Positions 19,535 to 30,086 of a DNA stretch of 64,000 nucleotides are shown here, one piece after another. Both the position numbers and the translations under genes were made by a program. Origin of the DNA: Bacillota bacterium (GTDB lineage: Bacteria > Bacillota > Desulfitobacteriia > Desulfitobacteriales > JAJXUE01). The notes under the pieces were generated by a model. That model was not told the origin of the DNA, ran no database searches, and saw only the letters and a list, made by a program, of their open reading frames with translations. The DNA lies in assembly GCA_021783135.1 (NCBI GenBank), contig JAJXUE010000002.1, forward strand, positions 36,625-100,624. Direction: 5' to 3'. How positions within the stretch are numbered: position 1 is the stretch's first letter; the number at the start of each line of letters is the position of its first letter.

Positions 19535-20383
19535 CTAAATTTTCTCCACTATTCTAGCTATAGCTATGGTGTAAAAGCGCCAACCAAACAAAAATATAAT
19601 TAAACTAATAGCTGCAAAAATCAAGAAATTGGCCGGGCTGTCATTCGCACCGAAAAAAAACAGGCTTCGTGGAACGTCCAGTAGACTTGTCAAAGGGTTA
19701 ACCTTGGCAATCCTGCCTAAAATTCCTCCTCTGCCTACAGTAGGATATATCACTGGACTAACAAACATTAAAAAACTAAATGCGATGGTCACCATATTAG
19801 TCAAATCCTTAAAAACTACACTGACAATTGACAACATCAGACCGCCTCCAATAGCGAACAATATAAGCGGCAATATAGCCAAAAATGCGATCGGTATATT
19901 AGTAAAATTTGGTACAGTCTTAGTCATAAGCATCACTACAGCAAGGAGCAAAATCCTAATGCAAAAGTCAACAAAAGTCATAATAACGGGCGAAAAAACT
20001 AAAGAAATGCGTGGGAAATTAATCTTGCTAACCATCTGTCCTACACTGGAGACAGCGTTCATAACATTAATGGTTAACCCCGTAAATAAATTCCATAGAG
20101 TTAGGCCAAACAGAGCGTAAACAATATAGGGTATCTTTGTGTTTCCCACGTTTAAAACCCCTGATGCATTAAGTATGACAAAGGTGCTGACCGTAAATAG
20201 CGGCATCAATACAACCCATACCAATCCAAACAACGATTGGCGGTACTTGGCAGAGAAATCGCGTTTAAATAGCCTTAGTCCCAGTTCAGTGCCGTTTCTT
20301 AGTTCTAAAACCATACCTCGCAAAGAACCGAGTATGCCTTGATTCAAATTCATATTACGTTCATATACCTTTTGGTTATCCAT
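19535..20383 (-). CDS. wzm: Polysaccharide ABC exporter permease
   Basis: ABC-2 permease: FKRDFSAKYRQSLFGLVWVVLMPLFTVSTFVIL, multiple TM; adjacent to wzt. Confidence 0.9.
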   Translation of the reverse strand: MDNQKVYERNMNLNQGILGSLRGMVLELRNGTELGLRLFKRDFSAKYRQSLFGLVWVVLMPLFTVSTFVILNASGVLNVGNTKIPYIVYALFGLTLWNLFTGLTINVMNAVSSVGQMVSKINFPRISLVFSPVIMTFVDFCIRILLLAVVMLMTKTVPNFTNIPIAFLAILPLILFAIGGGLMLSIVSVVFKDLTNMVTIAFSFLMFVSPVIYPTVGRGGILGRIAKVNPLTSLLDVPRSLFFFGANDSPANFLIFAAISLIIFLFGWRFYTIAIARIVEKI

Positions 20384-21071
20384 GCTTCACCCACTGCACT
20401 AGATTATCTGCCATAAATAAATCAAATTCGCTGTCAATATCGCAAGAGCGCTCCTGTGGCATGACAAAGCCCGCTGTGGCTTCATTCACAAAGCTTTTCC
20501 ACTGCGCCAGACACTCGCAATGCGCAACATATACTGCGCCGTTGAGCCGATATACCTCCGGCAAATCTTGCCTTCTGGCACCAACCTGTTCTTGTTTTAG
20601 CAGTTGCACCAGTCTATCGTCTGTATTTTGGGTATACATCCAATACGGGTTTTCCGCTACCTCGGTAATGGAGACACATACAGGATGTGAGCCACCAACA
20701 CATTTCGCAATACATCCGTCAATATCATCCACACTCCGCAAAGGAGAGGTCGGCTGTAGCAGTACCACATAATCATACCCCGGCACGGCAGTGATAGCGT
20801 GCAGTACAGGCGCAATTCCCGGTGTATCGTCTCGGGCCAATTCAGCCGGTCGGACAAACGGAATCTCACACCCCAAACGTTGTGCGAGCGCGATAATTTC
20901 CGCATCATCCGAGGATAAGATCAAACGGTCAATATATTGGGATTGCTTAGCTGCCTCGATGGTCCAAGCCAACAATGGTTTACCACCCAAGTCTCGCAGA
21001 TTCTTACGTGGTACACCTTTGGACCCGCCCCGCGCCGGAATAACAGCCAAAACGGTCTTGCCGTCAATCAC
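20376..21071 (-). CDS. legF: CMP-acylneuraminate/CMP-legionaminate cytidylyltransferase
   Basis: VLAVIPARGGSKGVPRKNLRDLGGKPLLAWTIEAA; LLQPTSPLRSVDDID. Confidence 0.85.
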   Translation of the reverse strand: MIDGKTVLAVIPARGGSKGVPRKNLRDLGGKPLLAWTIEAAKQSQYIDRLILSSDDAEIIALAQRLGCEIPFVRPAELARDDTPGIAPVLHAITAVPGYDYVVLLQPTSPLRSVDDIDGCIAKCVGGSHPVCVSITEVAENPYWMYTQNTDDRLVQLLKQEQVGARRQDLPEVYRLNGAVYVAHCECLAQWKSFVNEATAGFVMPQERSCDIDSEFDLFMADNLVQWVKHG

Positions 21072-22123
21072 ATGAATACCTCCGTATACTCACCGTTGGC
21101 CTTTTCAAAATCGCTCATCTGCCCCACATCGAGCCAGTATTCCCGAATCGGAAAGGCCGCTGTTTGATACTGTTGACTGATAAGTTGCTCAAACAAGGTC
21201 GGCATATCATAAAATAAGTCGGTAGGAATCAATTTAAGTACCTCCGGTTCCAATACATAAATACCGGCGTTGACAAAGAACTTCTGCATCGGTTTTTCCT
21301 CCACTCTGGTCAAGTGGTGGTTTTGCACCTGAACTACCCCAAAGGGAACTTGAAATTGATATTCCCGTACACACATCGTCGCTTTAGCGGTATGTTCGGT
21401 GTGAAAGTTCAAAAGTTGGGCCAAGTTGACTTTTGTCAGCAAATCCCCATTCATAATTATTAAAGCTTGGTCAGGCTGCTCAGGCAGTAGTCCTAAAGCG
21501 CCGGCGGTTCCCATACGCTTGGTTTCATAGATATACTTAATTTGGATGCCCCATTTGGACCCATCCCCAAAATACGCTTCAATCATCTCAGCTTTATAGT
21601 TGACGGAAAAATAAAACTTTCTAAACCCATAGGCGATAAAGTTCTCCAAAATAGTTTCTAAAATAGGTTTACTGCCCACCTTCAGCAAGGGCTTAGGACA
21701 TTCATTAGTTAACTTGCCCAAACGTGTTCCCATGCCACCGGCCATCAATACAACCCAATTGTCCCGTTCCCGCGAACTGAGCATCTCATCCAAGATTTCT
21801 AAGCCGATGACCTTACCCTGCTCGTCGATAACCGGAATTTGGCGCAGCTTTTTTAGTTTCATCTGGTCTAAGATAGTATCCCTGTCGGCGTTGGCCTGTA
21901 CCGTCGTCGGATTACTGTTCATCACCTTTTGCACGGTATCCTCAAGGGAAATACCCTTTAAGATTGCACGGCGAATATCACCATCCGTAATCGTCCCTTT
22001 AAGGATGTTATTCTCGTCTACTACCAACGCAATTTGCAGCGAACTGACATCAATCTTGCGAATAGCCTCTAAAATTGGCATAGACTCTAAAATCAAACTC
22101 TTTTTCCAGCTAATCATTGCCAC
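21068..22123 (-). CDS. ptmE: Nucleotidyltransferase with N-terminal CBS pair (PtmE/GlcN-1-P guanylyltransferase-like)
   Basis: CBS region then VVLMAGGMGTRLGKLTNECPKPLLKVGSKPILE. Confidence 0.78.
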   Translation of the reverse strand: MAMISWKKSLILESMPILEAIRKIDVSSLQIALVVDENNILKGTITDGDIRRAILKGISLEDTVQKVMNSNPTTVQANADRDTILDQMKLKKLRQIPVIDEQGKVIGLEILDEMLSSRERDNWVVLMAGGMGTRLGKLTNECPKPLLKVGSKPILETILENFIAYGFRKFYFSVNYKAEMIEAYFGDGSKWGIQIKYIYETKRMGTAGALGLLPEQPDQALIIMNGDLLTKVNLAQLLNFHTEHTAKATMCVREYQFQVPFGVVQVQNHHLTRVEEKPMQKFFVNAGIYVLEPEVLKLIPTDLFYDMPTLFEQLISQQYQTAAFPIREYWLDVGQMSDFEKANGEYTEVFM

Positions 22124-23198
22124 TCACCCTTATGACCTCATCACAGGCGTAATCGCGCTCCGCAATCCTGCCCAAAAATTCCCAATATTTTGTTGGGGAA
22201 ATCCCGGTGCCGGGACGTTTTACCGTTAAGTTGTGCTCGGTAAATATCTCTCCCTGCTTGATTGCTTGCGCAGCCACCAAGCTTTTGCGCGCAATCGGGA
22301 TATTTTTCATTTCGCTGCGTCCCGGCAGCTTCCGGGCTGAGCCTAAGGCCAACTCCACTTGCCGAATCGCCTCTACCATTGCTTTGAGTTCACTTGGCTC
22401 CAACGAGGCTTGGTGATCCGGTCCGGGCAAATTGCGATCTAAGGTAAAATGTTTTTCAATTATCACCGCTCCCAGAGCTACTGCTGCCGTAGGTATGGCT
22501 ATACCCTGCGTATGATCCGAGAGTCCCACCGGCAGCCCAAAAGCAGCTCGTAAGGTAGCCATAACTCTGAGGTTAATCTCACCATAGGGCGCCGGATATT
22601 CGGTGGTACAGTGCAATAACTTGACGTTCTTATGCAGGCTGTCCTGCCCTTCTTCGGAAAGATACGCTTGTCTAATCTCATCTGAGGTTGGCCGGTGATT
22701 TGAGTTGGTATACCCGAACGCCAAAACTGCCAAGGCATACTCAATTTCTCCCAGGGTACTCATGCCGGTAGAAAGAAGCACCGGTTTATTGGTATGCGCA
22801 AACTTTAATAACAAGGGAGCATTAGTTATTTCCCCCGAGGGGATTTTCAGCTTGCCAAGCTGTAGCTTATTAGCCAGCAAATCTACGCTTTCACTGTCAA
22901 ACGGCGTGGACAGAAATTCGATACCCACTGCTTGACAATGCCGCAGTAATGCCTGGTGATCGGCATCAGTCAATTCAAGTCTTTGCACCATCTCTAATTG
23001 CGATTCTGCGGTGGCGGTTGCTTTAAGTTGATAATCCGCTTTTTCTGCCCATTTGCTAATAACTTGAGCTGACTTGAAGGTTTGAAATTTCACAGCGTCA
23101 GCACCAGCCGCTGCTGCCGCGTCAATCAGACGTAAAGCCATAGTCAGCTCGCCGTTATGATTGACGCCTGCTTCCGCTATGATGTAGGTATTGTCCAT
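22110..23198 (-). CDS. legI: N-acetylneuraminate/N,N'-diacetyllegionaminate synthase with SAF domain
   Basis: YIIAEAGVNHNGELTMALRLIDAAAAAGADAVKFQTF; VGLSDHTQGIAIPTAAVALGAVIIEKHFT; C-terminal antifreeze-like domain. Confidence 0.87.
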   Translation of the reverse strand: MDNTYIIAEAGVNHNGELTMALRLIDAAAAAGADAVKFQTFKSAQVISKWAEKADYQLKATATAESQLEMVQRLELTDADHQALLRHCQAVGIEFLSTPFDSESVDLLANKLQLGKLKIPSGEITNAPLLLKFAHTNKPVLLSTGMSTLGEIEYALAVLAFGYTNSNHRPTSDEIRQAYLSEEGQDSLHKNVKLLHCTTEYPAPYGEINLRVMATLRAAFGLPVGLSDHTQGIAIPTAAVALGAVIIEKHFTLDRNLPGPDHQASLEPSELKAMVEAIRQVELALGSARKLPGRSEMKNIPIARKSLVAAQAIKQGEIFTEHNLTVKRPGTGISPTKYWEFLGRIAERDYACDEVIRVSGND

Positions 23199-23236
23199 TA
23201 CCTAAATACCTCTCGCTTCCAAGTATCGACTTTTGC

Positions 23237-24400
23237 TTACGTTAAATCATAAAAGGACTTGAAGACAATATTGCCTAAATCAACTGTTTTTAAATAATGC
23301 TTGATTTGGCTTGCCGTATTACCGCTTGAGTATACTGGCTCAACTTCCCGCACAGTCGTTTGAAACTCCTCAGTTAATGCGGTTTGAATCGCGTGTGTTA
23401 TGGCAGCGCTGTTTTCCTGACAGTCAATAATTGATGCGGCTTGCAACCTGCCTTTTTGGCGATCACCAATATTTACGGTCGGTTTGTGCAGCGCCGGTGC
23501 TTCCGTGATGCCACTGGAGGAATTGCCGATTACGACACTGCACTGCTGCATCGCGCTTAAATACCTAAGCTGACCCAACGAGGTACTGGCATATACGCGA
23601 TTTGGGCGGGTAGCTGCATAGTTGTCGATTAGCTCGATTAAGCTTCTGCCACCGCTATCGGCATTTGGTTTAGTAATCAGCACTTTAGCAGCCGGGAAAC
23701 TATCTAAAGCCACAAAAAGTTGGTGCAGGGCATCGCCGGGGTCTGCTGCACTCAAGGTTACCGGGTGATAGGTGACCAAGAAATAGAGCGCTCCCAAGGC
23801 AAAGTTGAGTTCAGTTTCTAACTCCTGCAGGGACAAAAGCTTAAGGCGAGTTATATTTTCCAAGCCGGGATGACCGAAATTAAACACTCTGGCCGGGTTT
23901 TCACCCAGTTGAATGACCCGCTTGCGGTAAGGCTCAGCGGTTACAAAGTGGATTTGGGCCATTTTGGTCAGAGCATGCCTGATCGCTTCATCTATTGCCC
24001 CTTCCGTAGCCTCACCTCCGGCAATATGGGCAATTGGAATACGCGCGACCAAAGCTGCCTGAGCAGCAGCCAGAATTTCAAACCGATCACCCAGCACCAC
24101 CACAAGATCCGGTTGTAGAGCCGCAAAGGCATCGGCAAAACCAATTACGCCTAAGCCGATAGCTTTGGCAACCCCAACCTCAGTGTCACTCGACAGCAAC
24201 ATTTCTACCTTGTGAGCAAGCTTAAAGCCATCCTGCTCAATGGCCTTATAAGTAAGCCCAAACTCTGGTGCCAAATGCATTCCCGTTGCGACAAGCTGCA
24301 GTTCCAAGGCGTCATCTGAGCTGATTTCCCGCAACAGCCAATAGAGTAACCCATACTCGGCGCGGGTGCCGGTTACTACGCATATTTTACGCCTAACCAT
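23237..24400 (-). CDS. legG: UDP-N-acetylglucosamine 2-epimerase, hydrolyzing (LegG/NeuC)
   Basis: RKICVVTGTRAEYGLLYWLLREI; HIAGGEATEGAIDEAIRHALTKMAQIHF; GNSSSGITEAP. Confidence 0.87.
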   Translation of the reverse strand: MVRRKICVVTGTRAEYGLLYWLLREISSDDALELQLVATGMHLAPEFGLTYKAIEQDGFKLAHKVEMLLSSDTEVGVAKAIGLGVIGFADAFAALQPDLVVVLGDRFEILAAAQAALVARIPIAHIAGGEATEGAIDEAIRHALTKMAQIHFVTAEPYRKRVIQLGENPARVFNFGHPGLENITRLKLLSLQELETELNFALGALYFLVTYHPVTLSAADPGDALHQLFVALDSFPAAKVLITKPNADSGGRSLIELIDNYAATRPNRVYASTSLGQLRYLSAMQQCSVVIGNSSSGITEAPALHKPTVNIGDRQKGRLQAASIIDCQENSAAITHAIQTALTEEFQTTVREVEPVYSSGNTASQIKHYLKTVDLGNIVFKSFYDLT

Positions 24401-25571
24401 GTACTTCTCCTAAACTGGCACTGCTCGGAATGTTAACCAACCTTCGGGCTAAATCCTCCGCAGCTGCCAAATCCATCTTCGGACACGCCTTAAACATAGG
24501 GAGCGTATGCAGCAAATCCCACGCCGGACGCAGCATGATACCCTGATCATTGCCCGTCTCCAACAGGGCATCGCGCACGCTCGCCATATCCTCATCCAAC
24601 AGTAAGGTATTAAGCCAGTAGTTGCTGTGGGCAAACTCCGGTTCGGTCACAAATTGCACGCCGGACACCTTAGCAAATACCTGCGCATATCTTAACGCTA
24701 AAGCCCGCTTACGGTTTAAAAATCCGGGCAATTGCTCGAGTTGAGCACAGCCTAAGGCCGCATTAATATTGGGCAGTCGGTAATTATAACCAATCATATC
24801 GTGATAAAATTCCCAGCGGTGCGGCACCTTAGCCGTAGTGGTTAAGTGTTTGGCTAATTGCGCTAATTTAGCATCGTTCGTCAGGATTGCCCCGCCTCCG
24901 CCGGTAGTCACCACTTTATTACCGTTAAAGCTCAGAGCGGCAACCAGCCCAAAACTGCCGGTATGTTTGCCCTGATAATAGGACCCGAGCGATTCTGCCG
25001 CATCCTCCACCAGTTGCAACTGAAATTGCTGACAAACCTCAACTAATGGATCCAGATCCACCGGGTGCCCAAACGTGTGCATGGGCACAACCGCTCTGAT
25101 ACGCCTATGGGTAATGCGGTTATAACAATTGCCGTCTTTTACTTCAGCGATCTCTGCCAGGTACTGCCTCAGCTTGTGCGGATCAAGCCCCAGGGTCTTG
25201 TACTCACAGTCCACGAAATGGGGTATGGCGTTGCAGTAAGTCACGGCGTTGGCGGTAGCGACAAAGGTTAAATCCGGCAGCAATACTTCGTCTCCGGACT
25301 CCACTCCGGCCAATTTCAAGCAAATGTGTAACGCCGCCGTCCCATTACCGGTAGCTACGGCATGCGCAATGCCGGTATATTCTTGCAGCATTGTCTCAAA
25401 GCGGTCCACGAATTTACCAACAGAGGAAACCCAACCGGTAGTGATACATTCAGTTACATACGCCTGCTCATTACCGACAAAGTACGGTTCATGCAACGCA
25501 ATAAAGGGCTTATCCGGCAAGGTATCCTGCAGCAAACGCACAATTGTTTGAACGCGCGAGTCAGTATTCAT
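24393..25571 (-). CDS. legC: LegC-family aminotransferase (DegT/DnrJ/EryC1)
   Basis: YVTECITTGWVSSVGKFVDRFE; VEDAAESLGSYYQGKHTGSFG; SFNGNKVVTTGGGGAI. Confidence 0.87.
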   Translation of the reverse strand: MNTDSRVQTIVRLLQDTLPDKPFIALHEPYFVGNEQAYVTECITTGWVSSVGKFVDRFETMLQEYTGIAHAVATGNGTAALHICLKLAGVESGDEVLLPDLTFVATANAVTYCNAIPHFVDCEYKTLGLDPHKLRQYLAEIAEVKDGNCYNRITHRRIRAVVPMHTFGHPVDLDPLVEVCQQFQLQLVEDAAESLGSYYQGKHTGSFGLVAALSFNGNKVVTTGGGGAILTNDAKLAQLAKHLTTTAKVPHRWEFYHDMIGYNYRLPNINAALGCAQLEQLPGFLNRKRALALRYAQVFAKVSGVQFVTEPEFAHSNYWLNTLLLDEDMASVRDALLETGNDQGIMLRPAWDLLHTLPMFKACPKMDLAAAEDLARRLVNIPSSASLGEVHG

Positions 25572-26578
25572 ATATTGTAGAAATCGGCTTTATAGTTTTT
25601 GAGGTTTTCCGGATTGGTAAACCACTCAGCCGTTTCCGCTATCCCCCTCTTTAAACCGGTTCTGCTGCCATACTCTGGCTCCCAGCCCAGCAGTTTACGC
25701 GCTTTGGCATTATCCGCCCAGAGTCGTTCAACTTCACTTTTCTCCGGTCGCAAGCGCTCCATTGCGGTCTCCAGTTCGATCTCGACTTGCATCGTTTCAG
25801 CGATTAAGGTTACAAGCTCACCAATGGAAATTTCGTAATTGCTTCCTATATTAATTACCTCGCCCACGGAAGCCTCCGACTCTGCCACAGCGATAAAACC
25901 TCGCACCGTGTCTTGTACATAGTTAAAGTCGCGGGTTGGGTGTAAGGCACCCAGTTTAAGCTTAGTGCAGCCTGCGGCTATTTGGGTAATTACGGACGGG
26001 ATAACCGCGCGCGCGGATTGGCGCGGCCCATAGGTGTTAAAGGGACGAATAATGGCAACCGGAGTGTCAAAAGAACGGTAAAAGGACAGTGCCAACTGGT
26101 CTGCACCGATTTTAGTCGCGGCGTACGGGGACTGACCCTGTAGCGGGTGCGCTTCTGTTATCGGCACAAACTGGGCTGTACCGTACACTTCACTGGTGGA
26201 AGTATGGACGACTTTAGCCACCCCGAGTTCTCGGGCAGCTTGCAACACATTGAGAGTGCCCTTGATATTGGTATCAATATAAGTAGCAGGGGAGTGGTAG
26301 GAGTACGGTATCGCAATTAGGGCAGCCAGATGCAACACTACATCACAGCCCTGCATCGCCTGCTTAACGCCATATGGATCACGAATATCTCCGGCAAAGA
26401 CCGCCAAGTTTTGTTTGATGTCAACAGGCGAAGAATCAAGCCACCCCCACGAATTGAACGAATTATAATAGACAAAGGCTTTGACAGCATGTCCGCGGCG
26501 AACCAGTTCTTCCGTCAAGTGTGACCCGATAAAACCATCCGCGCCCGTGACAAGAATTCTTTTACCTTCTAACTGCAT
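25568..26578 (-). CDS. legB: NAD-dependent 4,6-dehydratase LegB
   Basis: ILVTGADGFIGSHLTEELVRRGHAVKAFVYYNSFNSWGWLD; overlaps legC. Confidence 0.87.
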   Translation of the reverse strand: MQLEGKRILVTGADGFIGSHLTEELVRRGHAVKAFVYYNSFNSWGWLDSSPVDIKQNLAVFAGDIRDPYGVKQAMQGCDVVLHLAALIAIPYSYHSPATYIDTNIKGTLNVLQAARELGVAKVVHTSTSEVYGTAQFVPITEAHPLQGQSPYAATKIGADQLALSFYRSFDTPVAIIRPFNTYGPRQSARAVIPSVITQIAAGCTKLKLGALHPTRDFNYVQDTVRGFIAVAESEASVGEVINIGSNYEISIGELVTLIAETMQVEIELETAMERLRPEKSEVERLWADNAKARKLLGWEPEYGSRTGLKRGIAETAEWFTNPENLKNYKADFYNI

Positions 26579-26604
26579 TGCTTTCCCTCTTAACTTGCTA
26601 AATT

Positions 26605-27978
26605 TCAACCGAGCATCTTTTTCAAAGTATCCGCCCCGGAAGTGGGGTTTTTCACGCCGGTGGCTTGTTCGCGGTGCAAAACTACCCTGATCGTCTGCAA
26701 TAATATTTTGACATCGAGCGCTAAGGAATAGTTCTTCAGATACATTAAGTCAAACCTTAGCTTATCCTCAACTGTGGTACTGTATTTAGCCATTACTTGG
26801 GCCAAGCCGGTTATTCCGGGCTTGACACATAAACGTGAAGCATAATGCGGCATTTGGTCTTGAAACTGCTCAATAAAATAAGGACGCTCCGGGCGAGGAC
26901 CCACTAAACTCATATCCCCTTTTAACACATTGAGCAATTGCGGCAGTTCATCCAGCCGTGTAGCCCGAATAACGCGCCCGATGCGCGTGATGCGTGGATC
27001 TCTCTCTACGGCCAGTACCGGGCCGGTACGTACTTCAGCATCTTGAACCATACTGCGGAATTTAAGAATATTATACGGCACAAAATCCCTGCCCAAGCGT
27101 TCTTGTTTATATAAAGCAGGTCCGTCCGAGGTTAGCGGTATTAAAATATATAAGGCAATCAGGACCGGGCTAGCCACCAACAGGGTCACAAACGAAACCA
27201 CAAGGTCAACTAAGCGTTTAAGGAGTGCTTGGCTTGCAGCTAGACCAGGGGGCTGCACGGATAACACCGGCATGTCATCCACTTGCTGTGCTTCTGAGCC
27301 TAACACAAACAGCTCATACATACTGGGTACGAGCAAAGCCTCCTTGCCGACACGGGCACACGCATTTAAGACGTAAACCTTGTCCCTAAGATTAGGACTA
27401 ATCAAGGCGACATCAATATTTTGCAATTTGCTTTCGACCTGGTTTAGCTCGTACTCTGTTACATAGTCTTGCAGTACAAACCAACCCTGGTCATGCGCAT
27501 GAAACTTTTCGGCAATGCTTGTGGCATCAGCAGCATCAGTGGCTACAATTAATACCCTTCTGCGTCCGTAAAGTCTTTTGTCACTAACCCAAATGGTAGC
27601 ACGACTGAGAATTAACAAGGTTGCTTGCACAAACGGCATGGTGATAATAACACTACGTGGAAAGGAAAAGGTTCGGTGCCAAAAAGTAAGTGCCATCGTA
27701 CACAAAGTAAGGGTCAAAACAGCCAGTACTATGGCATAGATTAGGTTATACACGCTCTTACGCCGCCAATCCGCGTAGAGGTCAAACATGTAAAATACAA
27801 TCAGTGCTGTCCCAGACAGCCAAGGAATGAGTTGTACATACGCCGAAAAGTTAAAATTTGGTACAGGAAAACCAAACCGCACGCCAAAGGCCGCGATAAT
27901 TCCTAAGTTGACCAGTAAAATATCTAACAAGGCAACCAGCAATAATGAAATTTTATTGTAGCGCCTGCCCATGTCCAT
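26605..27978 (-). CDS. Undecaprenyl-phosphate sugar phosphotransferase (WbaP/WcaJ-like)
   Basis: Multiple N-terminal TM; C-terminal YKQERLGRDFVPYNILKFRSM...TRLDELPQLLNVLKGDMSLVGPRPERP. Confidence 0.9.
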   Translation of the reverse strand: MDMGRRYNKISLLLVALLDILLVNLGIIAAFGVRFGFPVPNFNFSAYVQLIPWLSGTALIVFYMFDLYADWRRKSVYNLIYAIVLAVLTLTLCTMALTFWHRTFSFPRSVIITMPFVQATLLILSRATIWVSDKRLYGRRRVLIVATDAADATSIAEKFHAHDQGWFVLQDYVTEYELNQVESKLQNIDVALISPNLRDKVYVLNACARVGKEALLVPSMYELFVLGSEAQQVDDMPVLSVQPPGLAASQALLKRLVDLVVSFVTLLVASPVLIALYILIPLTSDGPALYKQERLGRDFVPYNILKFRSMVQDAEVRTGPVLAVERDPRITRIGRVIRATRLDELPQLLNVLKGDMSLVGPRPERPYFIEQFQDQMPHYASRLCVKPGITGLAQVMAKYSTTVEDKLRFDLMYLKNYSLALDVKILLQTIRVVLHREQATGVKNPTSGADTLKKMLG

Positions 27979-27999
27979 TGCTCCTTTATCAACTGCGTT

Positions 28000-28914
28000 T
28001 TATGGTTTACTGTAGTAACTGATAGTTTCTTGCAAACCTTGCTCCAAGGTAAAGCGCGGTTGCCACCCTAATCCCTGCGCAGCTTTACGGTTATCCAGAT
28101 AACTGTGCAGGATATCACCGTGCCGGGCAGCCTGATACTCAGGGCTAAGTTGCGTGCCGCAAATTGTTTGCATGGCAGCCAAAAGAGAGTTCACATCGGT
28201 AGCATGATTACAACTGATGTTATAAATAGCATTATCACCCTGCTGCAATGCTGCTAAGTTAGCCAGCGCAATATCCTTCACATAAATAAAGTCCCTTGTT
28301 TGCTTACCATCCCCGAAAATTACCGGCTGGACACCATTAAGTAACCGATGCGTAAATATCGCCACTACTCCACCCTCGCCGCGCGGATCTTGGCGCGGGC
28401 CGTAAATATTGGCATAGCGTAAAACAGTAAATTTTAATCTGCTAAGCTCAGCATACACCTGTAAGTAGTGTTCCGGAGTATGCTTGGAAATGCCGTAGCC
28501 AGACATCGGTTTAAGCGGGTGCAGTTCGTCCACGCCCAAATATTCCGGGTTACCGTACACTGCAGCAGAAGATGCATAAACAACTTTTAGCACCCCGTAT
28601 TTGACACAACATTGTAGCAAGTTGATGGTGCCAAGAATATTAGCTTGCGCATCAAACAATGGTTCTCGGATGGAAGTTTGCACATCGATTTGTGCGGCAT
28701 GATGAATTACAAAATCGGGACGCTCATTTTGAAAAATTTGTTCTAAATTCGAGCTTATTATGTCCTCATTATAAAATTTCGATAAGGGATTAAGATTTTC
28801 CTTCTTTCCTGTCGAAAGGTTGTCGACTACAACAACTTCATGAGTATTTTCCAGCAATAAATCTACAATATGGGACGCCACAAAGCCGGCGCCGCCTGTA
28901 ACCAGTACTTTCAT
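28000..28914 (-). CDS. galE: NAD-dependent epimerase (UDP-glucose 4-epimerase-like)
   Basis: MKVLVTGGAGFVASHIVDLLLE...SSAAVYG...YGISKHTPEHYL. Confidence 0.82.
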   Translation of the reverse strand: MKVLVTGGAGFVASHIVDLLLENTHEVVVVDNLSTGKKENLNPLSKFYNEDIISSNLEQIFQNERPDFVIHHAAQIDVQTSIREPLFDAQANILGTINLLQCCVKYGVLKVVYASSAAVYGNPEYLGVDELHPLKPMSGYGISKHTPEHYLQVYAELSRLKFTVLRYANIYGPRQDPRGEGGVVAIFTHRLLNGVQPVIFGDGKQTRDFIYVKDIALANLAALQQGDNAIYNISCNHATDVNSLLAAMQTICGTQLSPEYQAARHGDILHSYLDNRKAAQGLGWQPRFTLEQGLQETISYYSKP

Positions 28915-28937
28915 TGTAAACCTCCCGCAGCTCTTAA

Positions 28938-30086
28938 CTATAGTCTAGGTTGCAAAGCGCGCGTATAAATTTGTGCCATTTTTTTAAGCACATTTTTGAC
29001 GTCATACGCTTGAACCCTTTGTCGGTTTGCCTCACCCATCCGCGCACGCAAGCTCGCATCATTTAGTAAGCGTGCCAAAGCTGCCGCTGTGTCGGCATTA
29101 TCATGCACGGAAACGAGATACCCGCCCGTGCCTTCGTGCACTAAGTCACGACTCCCGCGAATATTCGTCGCTACAATAGGCTTGCCTGCCGCCATGGCTT
29201 CCATTAATGCTTTAGGCAGTCCTTCGCGCCGGGAGGTTAACGCCACCACATCGCTCGCCGCCAATAGTTCCGGCACGTCGCGGCGAAAACCCAGTAAAGT
29301 AACCTGCGTTGCAAGCCCACGGGTAGTGATTTGCGATGCTAGCCAATCGTAATCCTCACCCTCGCCCACTAAAAAACAGCGTAACTCAGGGTGTGTGCTA
29401 ACTAAGCTTTGCACCGCGGCTATGAGCTGAATTTGGTTTTTATTGCGGTTTAACTCCGCGACGCACAGTACACAGATATCACTCGGCGCTAGGTTTAATT
29501 CCAGTCGTGTCTCCGCCCGCTTCTCATCGACCTGGTAATTGGCGATATCCAGCCCTATGCCGTGGATATACTCCACTTCCCGTCGCACGCGAAACTTAGT
29601 GGCCAGCGCAAAGTCTTCTTGGTTGAGCGTAATCAAATAGTCCGTAAGCCGAGCACTTAGTCGCTCCAGCGGATAATATATCAACCAGTCCAACATCGGT
29701 CCGCCACGCCTAAAGTGAAACCCGTGCACAGTGTAAATAACTGCGGGTACCTTGGCTTGCCATGCTGCTATGCGGGCGACGAAGCTCGCAATAGGGGTAT
29801 TGCAGTGCATCATCGCAAACCCCTGCGCCGCAAACTCCTGCCTTAACTGGCGCATTACGCCAAAATTACCTAAGGCTAGCGCACTGCGGCGAAAATTGGC
29901 AGTATGACACACAACCCCATGAGTTTCAAGCTCCGACTTAGCGTGATCAGCACCGGCATAGGCGTGTACCTCATATCCCATGTCTTGCAGGAGCTTGATA
30001 AACGGAAGGTGAAACGCTGCTAGATGTCCATACACTCTGGCGACAAAGGCAATTTTACCAGATGAGCTATCAACCATGCTTCCCAC
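28938..30086 (-). CDS. Glycosyltransferase family 4
   Basis: VTLLGFRRDVPELLAASDVVALTSRREGLPKALMEAMAAGKPIVATNIRG. Confidence 0.88.
   Translation of the reverse strand: MGSMVDSSSGKIAFVARVYGHLAAFHLPFIKLLQDMGYEVHAYAGADHAKSELETHGVVCHTANFRRSALALGNFGVMRQLRQEFAAQGFAMMHCNTPIASFVARIAAWQAKVPAVIYTVHGFHFRRGGPMLDWLIYYPLERLSARLTDYLITLNQEDFALATKFRVRREVEYIHGIGLDIANYQVDEKRAETRLELNLAPSDICVLCVAELNRNKNQIQLIAAVQSLVSTHPELRCFLVGEGEDYDWLASQITTRGLATQVTLLGFRRDVPELLAASDVVALTSRREGLPKALMEAMAAGKPIVATNIRGSRDLVHEGTGGYLVSVHDNADTAAALARLLNDASLRARMGEANRQRVQAYDVKNVLKKMAQIYTRALQPRL

Noticed and set aside
19629-20120. Long antisense ORFs (for example 19629-20120, 21714-22229, 58626-59129, 60790-61332)
   Set aside because: Opposite well-supported genes (wzm, ptmE-like, acsB, acsA); translations lack domain signatures and SD sequences.
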